From NCBI GenBank assembly GCA_011503125.2, contig WWBZ02000001.1, positions 310,001 to 374,000 of the forward strand: a stretch of DNA of 64,000 nt. Reading direction: 5' to 3'. This DNA comes from Botryosphaeria dothidea (Eukaryota; Ascomycota; Dothideomycetes; Botryosphaeriales; Botryosphaeriaceae). This document shows, piece by piece, positions 34,469-44,520 of this stretch. Within the stretch, counting starts at the first letter, position 1. Every line of letters starts with the position of its first letter. Both the position numbers and the translations under genes were made by a program. Under the pieces are notes generated by a model. It had not been told where the DNA came from, ran no database searches, and saw only the letters and a list, made by a program, of their open reading frames with translations.

Positions 34469-37118
34469 ATGTCTACCGACTTTGCTTACTTTTCCTCCCA
34501 GGCTGGGCCTGAAAAGCTCAACCCCGACATAGATCGCGAAGCGGCCATCGACGCCAAGAAACCTCTTGACGAACCGGTGAGATCCAGTTACGAGGCCAAC
34601 ATTCGTGGACAACAAAGGTCTCACGGGAACGCTATTTCTTCTAGCGGTACCATGGAGGGTTCAAAGCCTAATGCCGAGGTCAGCCCTGGAGAAGACAACG
34701 ACAAGGCTCGCAAAGCGGACGTCACCAATAAAGGTCCAGGCCCGTCCAGGGTTGCGTATCGATATGAGTATTTCTCACTCTCCAATAACGAGCAGGTCTT
34801 CACGGACGACAATTATGACCCCGGAAAAGAGCCAGACCGGACACTTCCAGTATTTGAGGTCATCACGATGGCATACACGAGAGAGGACCGGGACACACGT
34901 TTGCCGAATGAAGCGGCCAAGCATCGGGCACCAGCGGTCGTCGTGAAGGGCCCTATCGTTCTTGTGGTCAAGTCGCGCGCTGTCATCAATGCACTTCGCA
35001 CAGTCATCGGCTATTACCCTGGTGAGAGTTTCTCGGGGGATTCAATCAGGATCCAAGAGCCGTTTCCCATGATTGTCCACTACCGACAGGAACTGGAACA
35101 ATACCGAGACCAATTTCGACCAGAAATACCCAAGCCCGACGGATGCGAGGCTTTCCCAGATACATTTGAGGATCTTGGATTCGTTCTTGACTTTGTACAA
35201 GAGAAAGTGGGAAAGGCAATCCAGGACGAACGCGAGAGACATCTGAGAGAGGACCCCCTGCTGACATTCGACATGCTCTGGATGCTGTTTAAACCCGGCA
35301 GTGACGTTTACTGCGACGTTTCCGAGGATGGCGAGTACAGTGCTTTTGTGGTCAAAGACCTCTCCTGGATGGTCCTGGGTGGCAGTGCGAAAACATACAC
35401 CATAAATCTCTGGAACATTGACTGCAACAGCACTTATGTTGGTGCCAGCACCCCACATGAGGTCTCGATCCCGCCTTTCGGAGGCGAAAAGCGCATTAGT
35501 CGCCTTCAAGTATTTCCGTGTGAATACCTGAATGCGAAGGACCATAAGCAGAACCATGAAGAGAGACGAACCTACTTGGAGAACAGGGGCTCCATGTTTT
35601 TTGACCTGTTGAGGAAAAAGCAATATGTGAAGTTCGATGGACTCTCAATGACTTGGCCAAGGCGCAAGGTGAGATACATTGCATATAGATAAAATCCTAA
35701 TGGTTGACGAAGAATTAGTATTCTGGAATGGCAATGGTAGACATGGTCCAATACTGCCAAAACGACGAGAACGAGCTTGCGTTCGAAGACCCAGCCCTCG
35801 CGGATGACATTGAGGAGTGTATTACGCTCGTGCCACCTTGCTCATGCAGCAGGTGCGATCCTCTAATCCAAAAATCGTCTGCAGAAAAGTCCAAATTTGC
35901 GGGGTATTCGAGGATCAATCCTTTGATGCACAGCGGGCTTACCCCTCACCAACGCTTCTTGTGCTGCCACCGAATGAGGGCGTTCATGTTCAAGCTTCGA
36001 CAATGGAGTAAGCAACCTTGCAACACCGGACAATGGATTTTTGCTAACTTTACCAAAAAAAAAAAAGAGGAACTACACATCGACGGTTTCTCGTTTCCAA
36101 AATTTCAACCGGGTTTGATCAACACTCTCGTCATCCCCGAAGCCACGAGGTCTCTACTCACAAGGCTTTGCCGGAGATACACCGATGCTGAACAAGAGGA
36201 AGGCAATCTATGGAGTGCAGACTTTGTGAAAGGAAAAGGAGAAGGAATGATTTTCTTGCTCCACGGTCGACCTGGAGTTGGCAAAACTTACACCGCTGGT
36301 GAGCTTACCTTTGAAAAGTCCGCTACTAGGGTGCTTACAATTTTAGAATGTGTTGCCGAGGAGATGAAGCGTCCGCTTCTCTCATTGACATGTGCGGACA
36401 TTGGTACCGATCCAGCCAAGGTGGATCAGAAACTCGAATTCTGGTTCAAGCTGGCAAAGAACTGGGGCGCCATCCTCGTCCTAGATGAGGCCGATGTCTA
36501 CATGGAACAGCGTTCAATTTCGGACATGCCGCGCAACAATCTTGTTGCAGGGTTCCTCCGCAAACTCGAATACTACCAGGGAATACTCTTCTTGACCACT
36601 AACAGGGTTGGCACGTTTGATGAAGCTTTTCTGTCCCGGATTGATGTTCCAATCTACTATCCTGAATTCAACGAGGCCCAGCGGGTGGGGATATGGAATA
36701 CTTTCTTCTCGAAGCTCGAAAGAGAACGAGAGAAGGATATACGTGTCTCGAGGCCTGCACGCACGTTTGTGCGTGAAGATGACACTCTCCTATCCCTGAA
36801 GTGGAATGCCCGTGAGATTAGAAATGGTGAGTGATTCCATTTACTCGATAAAGCGAAACTAGGTTCTGATGATCTTCCAACGCAGCTTTCCAGACAGCCG
36901 TTGCTCTGGCTGAGATTGAGAGACAGAAAGATGCAGAAGGGCTCATTGTCGTCACGGACGACCATGTCAAAACCGTCGTCGACATGTCGAAGAACTTTAA
37001 AGACTATCTGAAAACGCTCTATCAGAAGAACGAGGCAGAAAGAGCAGCCGCACGCGGTATCAGATGGGATCTTTACGGGACAGAATCCGAGAAGCAGTCT
37101 GCGGCCGCGCCAGTGTAG
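34469..37118 (+). CDS. BCS1-like fungal AAA+ ATPase, 810 aa, 5 exons
   Basis: Exons 34469-35668, 35719-36007, 36068-36298, 36347-36826 and 36886-37118 join in frame. An acidic low-complexity N-terminus leads to a fungal-specific domain (about 95-400: YRYEYFSLSNNEQ, FKPGSDVYCDV, SWMVLGG) and the GMAMVDMVQYCQ linker. The AAA+ core follows: Walker A GRPGVGKT (near 562), ECVAEEMKRPLLSLTCADIG, Walker B ILVLDEADVYME (near 615), sensor 1 LFLTTNRVGTFDEAF and Arg finger SRIDVPIYY. Introns 2 (60 nt) and 3 (48 nt) are multiples of three without stops and lie in the long open frame. I splice them out because the family reads Walker A directly into AECVAE. All catalytic motifs are present. The substrate is unknown; related AAA proteins are abundant in fungal accessory regions. 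Confidence 0.88.
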
Positions 37119-37515
37119 GATTGCCAGCGTTGTTTCTTGTTTTCACTGAGTCTTGATTGGTTGAATGATAGACTCGGTGTACCTTATTTCACCAAATAAC
37201 ACTACCTAGTCGAGGCTACCAGGGCCAGTGAGTGCATAAGTTGAGCTGCGTATCTGAGATTAGTTGAAATGCTCGCTTAGATGGAAGGGTGTCGTGCACT
37301 TAAAGCAACTTTGCAACCGACAAGCAAAACTGACGGCCGCAATGATAACCCTATTCCAGGAGCCTTTGGAGCCGTAGCTACAAGCACTGACGTAGCTCAC
37401 AATATTGACCCCCCCCCCCCCCCCCGAAACCAGTGCTTTAAAGGGATCTCAGACTCAGGATAAACCTGAATCCAGGTCTTGAGGCTTCATAGGTCCTGGG
37501 GATAAGCCGGAAAGA
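37119..37515. other. intergenic with poly-C tract
   Basis: Contains an uninterrupted run of about 16 C at 37410-37425. No gene is supported between the AAA+ gene and the decayed gene. Confidence 0.5.
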
Positions 37516-39037
37516 ATGCCTCCAGAATCCGCCGATACTTTGGATCCCCATATTGTACTCAGCCGCGAGAACACAGATGTTCCCTCAAGAAGTTCAGCTC
37601 GGAACAAAAAGATAAGCCGCTCAAGTCATGATCATTCATTGGAGATGCAGTCCGAGGACTCTGATGCTCAGATCCAGTGTTCTCAACTGAAGCTCACGGA
37701 TCGTCAATCGCCCCGTCCGACCGTCCGGAAACAAGCATTTGCTCCTCAGGTGGGGGTTATTACACTCCGACATCAGCAACAAGCATAAGTCTTCGTCCCG
37801 AGCCGCCTATCCTGCATGAGAATGAACTCGACGTCCAAAGCGTGTTTTCGGAGCGCACAAATCTTTCCCACTGGCAAGGAAACATCTTGGATATCTTCAA
37901 ACTTCTGCTGGAAAGTCTTGGTCCAGATATTTATGACGATACTTGTTTTAGTCAGGTCTTACCAGTCCTTGACGATTACCTCAAATTCTTTGCGATAAAG
38001 CTTGGCCAGGAGATTCATACACCGGCTGTTTTAGATGCCATGGCCTTCATCCGCAAGTACCGAAGGTATGTCACTCACTTGTCCTCTCCAGATCGACTTC
38101 AAGCTGCTGAAAAACTTCTTAATCCAAAGTGACATTGTCGGTTGTTTTAAGGAAGAATGCGGACGTCGCAAAGATGCCTTTGAAGTTTCTCAAAGATTGA
38201 AAGAATCAGCATCTATGATCTGGAGAGGTTCCGGCACGTTGTTGGATGGTGCCCCGAAGCAAACAGTTACGTGGGTAAGTTGATGGAAAGAAGCTTTTCA
38301 CAAAAGAAACTATATGAACAACGACTAAGACGATCTACTAAAGGGTCTCAGAACGCAAACTACCTCATAGATCCTTCGCGCCTGAGGGAACCGCAACCGG
38401 GCTGCACAATTGAGAGATTCGGGATCTCGGCAGGCCAATACGTCACTTGCAACACATCAGTTGCATTGGGGATAAAGGATGTAGCAGTTCATCTTAAGAG
38501 AACACGCTTTGTGATTTCTGGAAAGAGGTTCCCAAAGAAAAGGATATTCTGACTGTCTGTGTTTCAGACATGCACGCAATCGTCCGCAAGTGGGGAAGTC
38601 TGCGAGAGACGTCAGTCAGGGTAGTCGACAACTTCTACTGGCATACTCCCGATCAGCTCTTTGATGGCTGCTCTTGTACAGCACCTGGTTCGACTGTCTC
38701 ATGCGATCGCGCTCAGATACGTCTATCTCCCGGCAAGTTGAAACTCAAACGCTGGACAAGCCAGAACATTCCACCTGGAGTTTGCGACTGGGAATCGATG
38801 GTAGACGGGACTCTCATCTTCGGTTACAGCAGCCGATTGCCTATGGTATGGCCAGAAGAACCAGATAGAGGTCCCGAAGAACACAGAATCAAATCCGATG
38901 GCGATCAATCGGAAGGTCAAGGAAGCATACTGTCCAGGATGTCCAACTCTCGGCAATTGACGGAGACGGAATCAACCAACGCAGTACGCTCGACCACACC
39001 GCTTTCATCCAACCGAGAAAGTTCCATTGGCCCTTAG
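37516..39037 (+). pseudogene. decayed member of a large fungal protein family
   Basis: Several coding-like segments lie in different frames. The first 30 residues from ATG 37516 are low complexity. A frame from about 37678 carries LDIFKLLLESLGPDIYDDTC and AVLDAMAFIRKYRR, then runs to a stop at 38130. A new frame near 38200 encodes ISIYDLERFRHVVGWC, typical of the far C-terminal part of the same family. This is followed by ANYLIDPSRL, GCTIERFGISAGQYVTCNT and GIKDVAVHLKRT. Full relatives, as I recall them, have several hundred residues between these blocks, so a large internal part seems deleted. A last frame (38570-39037) encodes 155 unrecognised residues. A small intact gene with unusual introns is the alternative, but I found no consistent full join. 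Confidence 0.5.
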
Positions 39038-39734
39038 TTCTAGCCAAGACTTTGTTCTACGAAATGGAATACATTAGTTGTACATCTTGAAGACGTTCTG
39101 TATCGAATATGGTTCCTGAACACAATCTCTTCGGGAATGAGGTGGCTGAGTCCCAATGGTATCTACATCGGAATGTCTCGTTGAATCAATGACTCATTGA
39201 ATCCAAAGTACGGTAATAACATAATGGAGAGAGGGCGAACCGATTCCCAGACACCGCTGGAACATCGATATTAGAATTTTGGAAGTTGAAAATGAACATC
39301 AAAGCACATACGGGCATACGTGTCTGCCTTGAAAATGTTAGCACTGCATAGTGCCTCGAATAGGCAGCTCGATGCCGTCAAAGTAGATATGTGATATCTC
39401 ATGAGCTAGATAGATTGATTGCACTTCCTCTTGTCAAGTGCCGTGAGAAGATTTATCCATGAATTGTGGCTTCTTCTCGTGGTCGTTATATTGTGAATCC
39501 TTACTCATCGCCTCTGTGTTCCGCCTGCCTATGAGCGTTGCCCCCGCGAAACTATTGAAGCCGTCGGTTTCAGCTACTCTATTGTCTGAGCATTGCGATT
39601 CTGGACTATCGATTCCTGCTCTGTACGGTGTCGGCCGTTGCGACTCTCGTGCACGTCCGAAACACCGCAGGCATAGCCAAGAAACCAGTCGGCTCAGCCA
39701 GCTACCCTTTCTTTTCTTTTAGACGTGAGGTGTA
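39038..39734. other. no gene seen
   Basis: AT-richer spacer with only short unsupported frames. Confidence 0.5.
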
Positions 39735-40054
39735 GTGTGCGTGGTCATGGTGGTGCTTACCTGCGGTAAGAGGTCTTGTCCCCGCGCAAGCTCGGCGGAG
39801 AGTACCACGTCAAAAGGAACATTCGGCTCCGCAACGACCAAGAAACTACACTGTTCTACTTCCCTGAAACCTTCCAATCTACAGCGTACTGATATCTTTC
39901 CTATCGTGTCCAATTTGGTGCCGTCCAGGTCGAGTGTTCGGCGCTGCGGGATGATCTCGCACTGCAGGTCCTTCGCGGTTTGTTGGCTCACGAGGTTATA
40001 TGTTCTGCTGTTGCTGGCAACGCTGGCTCTTCTGTGGGCTTTCGAAGGCCCCAA
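39735..40054 (-). pseudogene. retropepsin-like domain fragment
   Basis: A minus-strand frame of about 111 codons without a clear ATG reads NLVSQQTAKDLQCEI, LDGTKLDTIGKISVRCRLEG, CSFLVVAEPNVPFDVVLSAE. This is the pattern of retropepsin-like folds in fungal retroelement polyproteins and in some fungal accessory proteins (loss of position N(F/L)(I/V)S, then E/DG..L...G.v.v, then PFDVIFG). The catalytic D-[ST]-G upstream of NLVS is not visible in this frame (SNSRTYNLVS), so it appears inactive or lacks its first exon. Flanking frames upstream (to about 40290) do not join convincingly. Confidence 0.35.
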
Positions 40055-41981
40055 GAACTGTATTCCGCAACTCGGTTGTTTGGACTAGTGGAGGGAAGAT
40101 CGTTAGCATTGCCGCCACCCATCGGAAGTTGCGCTTGGTCCATGAAAGCAACGTACGCATGACGGAAATCGAGAAGAAAGAGGAGCGTGCATATTGAAGC
40201 GACTGATTCAGTCCCCAAAAGACCGTGAGTGCGCTTTGTATTTCAAAATGCTGCTCCTTCCGCCTGGAGGAAATGCGGACCGCAAGGCACACTGATGGTG
40301 CAGAGGGAAGGGGCGCACGTAAGCGGCCTCCATAATAGAAACCTGTTGGTGAGGTTACACAGCATCACAGCAACTGCAGACGCTCTGAAATGGCAGTGCT
40401 TCCAGGGAGATTAGCGAGAGGCTCCACTGGTCGGAATTCGGAATATGGGGCCGCCAGCAAGCGCCGGCTTCGGAGGACCACTGGGTCCAGCGGCCCGGAC
40501 CGAACCTCACGTCCAGCTGTCGTGTCCAGCGAAGATTCTTGTCACAGCTCGCCCCGAGACACAGGATGACCATGTTCGATGTCTAGTCGCATTCTTTGGC
40601 CACGTAAAGCGGTATGTCATCTGCGTCTTGCTCAGTGTCAGCGGGTAGTGCAGTGGCTTGCCGGCATCTCTTCCTGTGGGACTGCGCAATCAGGTATCCA
40701 CACAGCCTCCTCTCAAAATGTAATAAGTGACACCTCATAGGGGCAAAACTCCGTTTGCAGCCTCCAGTGGTGTATCCCGAGGCCCCTCTGCACCCATCTC
40801 AGCTCGCCAGTATTCAAGTATCTGCGCCTTCGAACCGTCGCCTCCCCCTTTCAAGAAGTCATCGGACCCCTCTACTTGCGGCCTCTCAGTTCGCCTTGTT
40901 CACGAAGCACCGCGAAGAAGCCTAGAATGAGGGAATTACTTCCGTTATTACAAGGCGACCTGGTCTATCCGATGCGGCAGCAATCAGTCCACGAACAGCA
41001 CGTTCGAGAAATTCGGAGGTGTGCACAAGGCGGTCTTGTTAGCCTAAGAAATGAGTCAACAGTCAGCCCTGGTAATTCTGCCCAAAGGCTCATACCACAA
41101 TATCCGGCAGAAGTCGGATACCGTGGGAAAGATCAGAGATGGGATCATCCCAATCAGCAAAAAGCCATCCGAAATCGCCCAGAAATGATATCTATCATTT
41201 TCGCAATTCTTCTTCCGTCCACGTTCGCACTCTGGACGGACAGCATGTCATTGGATCACGCACTGGATCCAGAAGGAGCCCAGGGGACGAGTGATGATGG
41301 TGTTGTTACACAATATGTAGCCGCGGCACTAATCTTCAGGACCTCCACTCAATACGCATCACGAGAAATGAAGAAACAAGAACCCACACACCTAGCTTCG
41401 AGGCACAGCAAAAAACATGCGTAGTAAGCATTACATCAAATCGGAGTGCGTATACTTGCCCCGTAGTTGCTCTTCATCTCCCCCTTTGTTGCGCTTCCAG
41501 ATCCCTTTCCCTCTTTTCTCTCTAAATTTATCTCTACACGGTCTTATCTGATGAGCTCTTTGGTATTTTTCATGGTTTGCAGCTGAGTTACTGCAGCCTA
41601 CATGAGAGCCCTTATCATCCGAGACGAGAATTGAGGCACATGTTGAACATCCCGAAGCATGGAAAGAGCTATGGAATACACGAATTTTACATCTCCCGCT
41701 TGAAGCGCCATAAAGTCACGCGGCATGCCCAGGCGATCAGATAAATTTCAGCCGCAAGTGAGAGTGGGGTAGGGCGGGATTATGGGCTCCCATGCAGACT
41801 TCATGGACTGTCTTGCAGATTTCGGAGGTGGTCCACAGAAGGAAATTGTCTTTGAAGATGTGAGGCTGAAATCGTGGGCGGTTAAATTCATCAGTTTCAG
41901 TTGGACTCCTCATCTATTCCGAGTATTGGTATACGTGCGTTGTCGTATTCATACAACCCTTCGATCTGGGTTCCCGGGAGG
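40055..41981. other. accessory spacer, no gene supported
   Basis: A mosaic of short frames on both strands; the 182-codon frame at 40876-41424 has no recognisable domain. I cannot identify transposon termini. Remnant DNA between accessory genes is the simplest reading. Confidence 0.4.
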
Positions 41982-43423
41982 ATGAAATTTTCCATTCGGT
42001 CAAAGGTGGGATCGGGTGCGATTCTACCCATAACAGAGAAAGGTGCAACAGCAAGCAGTTCACAATCTTTCAGGTTCCAGTCTTTCAAAGATGGAGCAAG
42101 GAGGAAGCTGCTGCGTCAGCAATCGAACTCCCCCAGACACAGGCAATCTCGTAGGGACACTACCAGTACCTCACCCGGACGAGGAGAACCCGTTGCTTCG
42201 GATTCCGGAGAATCATATCCAACCCGGGAGGCATCAAGCCCAAGACCTCCCAACGATTCGGCTCTAGCCATACCAACGACTATACCACCGGTGGAAGAAA
42301 GTAGTCGGTCACAAAGCAATGAAGCACCCCTGATCTCTCCAGAGGATACCACAAATTGTACAGCGTCAGCACCGACAGCAGAAGCACCAGCTCAACCTCC
42401 TACAGCAGCATCGACAGGAGCACAAACATCGGCAACACCAGCAGGACGGCAACCATCGACTCCATTAGCAACGGCAGAAGCACGCCCGCAACCAACACAG
42501 AACGCCGGAGAGATCGAGTACATCCCGCCAGCCGGCTACCCTGCTCTAGCCCATCGGATGGGCCGCATGCCCGAAGCGTCCATATTCCGGCGGTTCACCA
42601 ACCTCAACATCCAAAACGTCCTGTACATGCAAGCCGAGCTGGTGCGCCTGGAGGAAGAGCTCCACAGCTACCAAGTGGAAGACGCTGGTGTGGACGAGAG
42701 CGAATCCAGTGACCAGAGATGGACGTACGCGCGCAACTGGTATAATCTCAGCACGTCCGCGGAAAAAGAGACGGGCGTGATCAAAGATCCCAAGCAGTGG
42801 TGTACAGTTAAGGAGATCAGGAGAAAACTTCGTATATACAGTATGTAAACACTGCGGCCCTCCTCCCTCTTTCGCTACTCTCCATCACTGACCGCAAACA
42901 CATAGACGAAGCGCTCATCCAGCTCATGGCGATCCTCTCCGCCAGCCAGCCCGACAAGTACGACCTGCGCGACATCCAAGACTTCATCGTGTCGCGGGAC
43001 ATGAAGAACGGCAAAGCGATACATGGCACGGAAGCTTGGATCTGGGGCCGCAACGTGAAGGGCGATTACAAGGGGCCGTCGGCCGATCTGCTCACCGTTG
43101 TCCCACGGCAGGACGCCGACGGCCTGACGCGCTTCGTCACGTACTGGGCGGTCAAGGCGATCCGGCCGTTCAAGGACAAGACGGTTTCGCGCTGCACGTT
43201 CGTCCTGACCAGCGCCGTGGCGTCGATGCTGCCCGTCATGTCGATGCTGGCGCTGCAGCACGTCGAAGGGGTGCAGGTGCGGAGGCTCAGCCTGATCCTC
43301 ATCGCCGTGTTCAACTTCGTGCTCGTCATCCTGCTCACGGCCTTGGCGTCCGTCCGGCGGTTCGAGGTGTTTGCCGTCGCGTCGGCTTTTGCGGCCGTCA
43401 ATGTCGTCTTCATTACAAAATGA
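41982..43423 (+). CDS. DUF6594 membrane protein, 458 aa, 2 exons
   Basis: Exon 1 (41982-42840) and exon 2 (42906-43423) join within RIY-NEAL. The N-terminal 180 residues are Ser/Thr/Pro/Ala-rich and disordered. The conserved part begins GYPALAHRMGRMPEASIFRR and NIQNVLYMQAELVRLEEEL, a signature of the fungal DUF6594 family. It continues through DKYDLRDIQDFIVSRD and ends in three membrane helices (FVLTSAVASMLPVMSML, LSLILIAVFNFVLVILLTAL, FEVFAVASAFAAVNVVFI). The family is common and unstudied in filamentous ascomycetes. I chose the first in-frame ATG; the frame is open further upstream to about 41901 but starts without Met. Confidence 0.85.
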
Positions 43424-43829
43424 TGGAGCGTTGAGGGAGATCTATACCATTTGCGTACAATTCTTCGCTGAGTTATCACAAGTTCTACGGGTCGCAAGCT
43501 CTATCAAGATAATACCACGAAGGGAAAGGTATCGTACAGACGAACCATTACAAGACAAAAGTTGAATGACGCTTATGAACCGGTGCAGGATACGGCATTG
43601 TACAACGCAATGAGACGAAAGGAAAAGTGTATCCCGTCTAATGCATTCACAAAGAAAATGAAAGGAAACTCAAACTCCGACGTGAAATGTTCGATGCTGG
43701 CCGTTCGTCCCACTAGTGCCATTTTTCACGCCTTTCACGCCTCCTTTCATTCTGCGTTTTGGCCTGTGCTTTGGTTAGGGCCTGTTGATGTTTGACGCAG
43801 TTGAGGATCTCGCCGTCTTGACAAAGTAG

Positions 43830-44520
43830 TTAGCTTGATATCTGTAGATGGGGTCGTTCTTCTTGCTCACCGCTAGCACGTTCGGGAGCCTGCAAGCGCG
43901 CGCCCCGCCCGAAACTGTAGTCACCGGAACGAGGCGCGCGCAGGCCGCGTTCGGCAGTGAAGGCAAAGGGGACGAGCAAGTCATACGGGAAGCTTTCCCC
44001 GCCGGGGCTGAAGACCAAGCAGATGACATTGTTGAAGGCCCTCATGTCGGCAAAGATTTGCTTCCTTAGGCAGCACTTGTCGTCAAACCAGAAAGACGTC
44101 TCAATCCGGCCAGACACGGAGATGTTCCATGCGCGATTGCCGTCTCTTGTGAACCGGAGATTTATTGTTGTTTGTTCAAGGAGATTATCCCGGCCTAAAA
44201 TGGTAGCAGGCTCTGACTCCTCCCGGAGGAGCACAACATTATTGAGTGGTATCGGATCGCCACCAGGGGCCGTGTCGAGGCTCAAAGACCAGGATTCTTT
44301 GACGAAGACCGTTTTACAGCGCAGGTAATGGGCCGGCGTGGTTTCATCCCCGCCGGCGGCAAGAGTTGAGATGCGGATCCAGTTTTCACCGATCTGTGGG
44401 CCGTTAGAAACATGCAGAACGGCAGCGCACGTTTAGACTTACTCCAGCGGTAGCCATTATCTTCTCAAATAGACTGGGACCCGGAGTCCTACCGCTCAGG
44501 TGGGAACTGACGTTGGGCAT
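43830..44520 (-). CDS. hypothetical protein, 213 aa, 2 exons
   Basis: Exon 1 (44520-44443, MPNVSSHLSG to KIMATAG) and exon 2 (44393-43830) join in frame across a 49-nt intron. The product has a beta-rich pattern of alternating hydrophobic residues: NWIRISTLAAGG, HYLRCKTVFVKESWSLSL, TTINLRFTRDGNRAWNISV, TSFWFDDKCC. A basic low-complexity tail rich in Arg follows. No signal peptide or membrane segment is seen, and I do not recognise the family. The coding-like composition and clean splice sites argue for a real gene. It is convergent with the DUF6594 gene, 406 bp apart. Confidence 0.6.
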
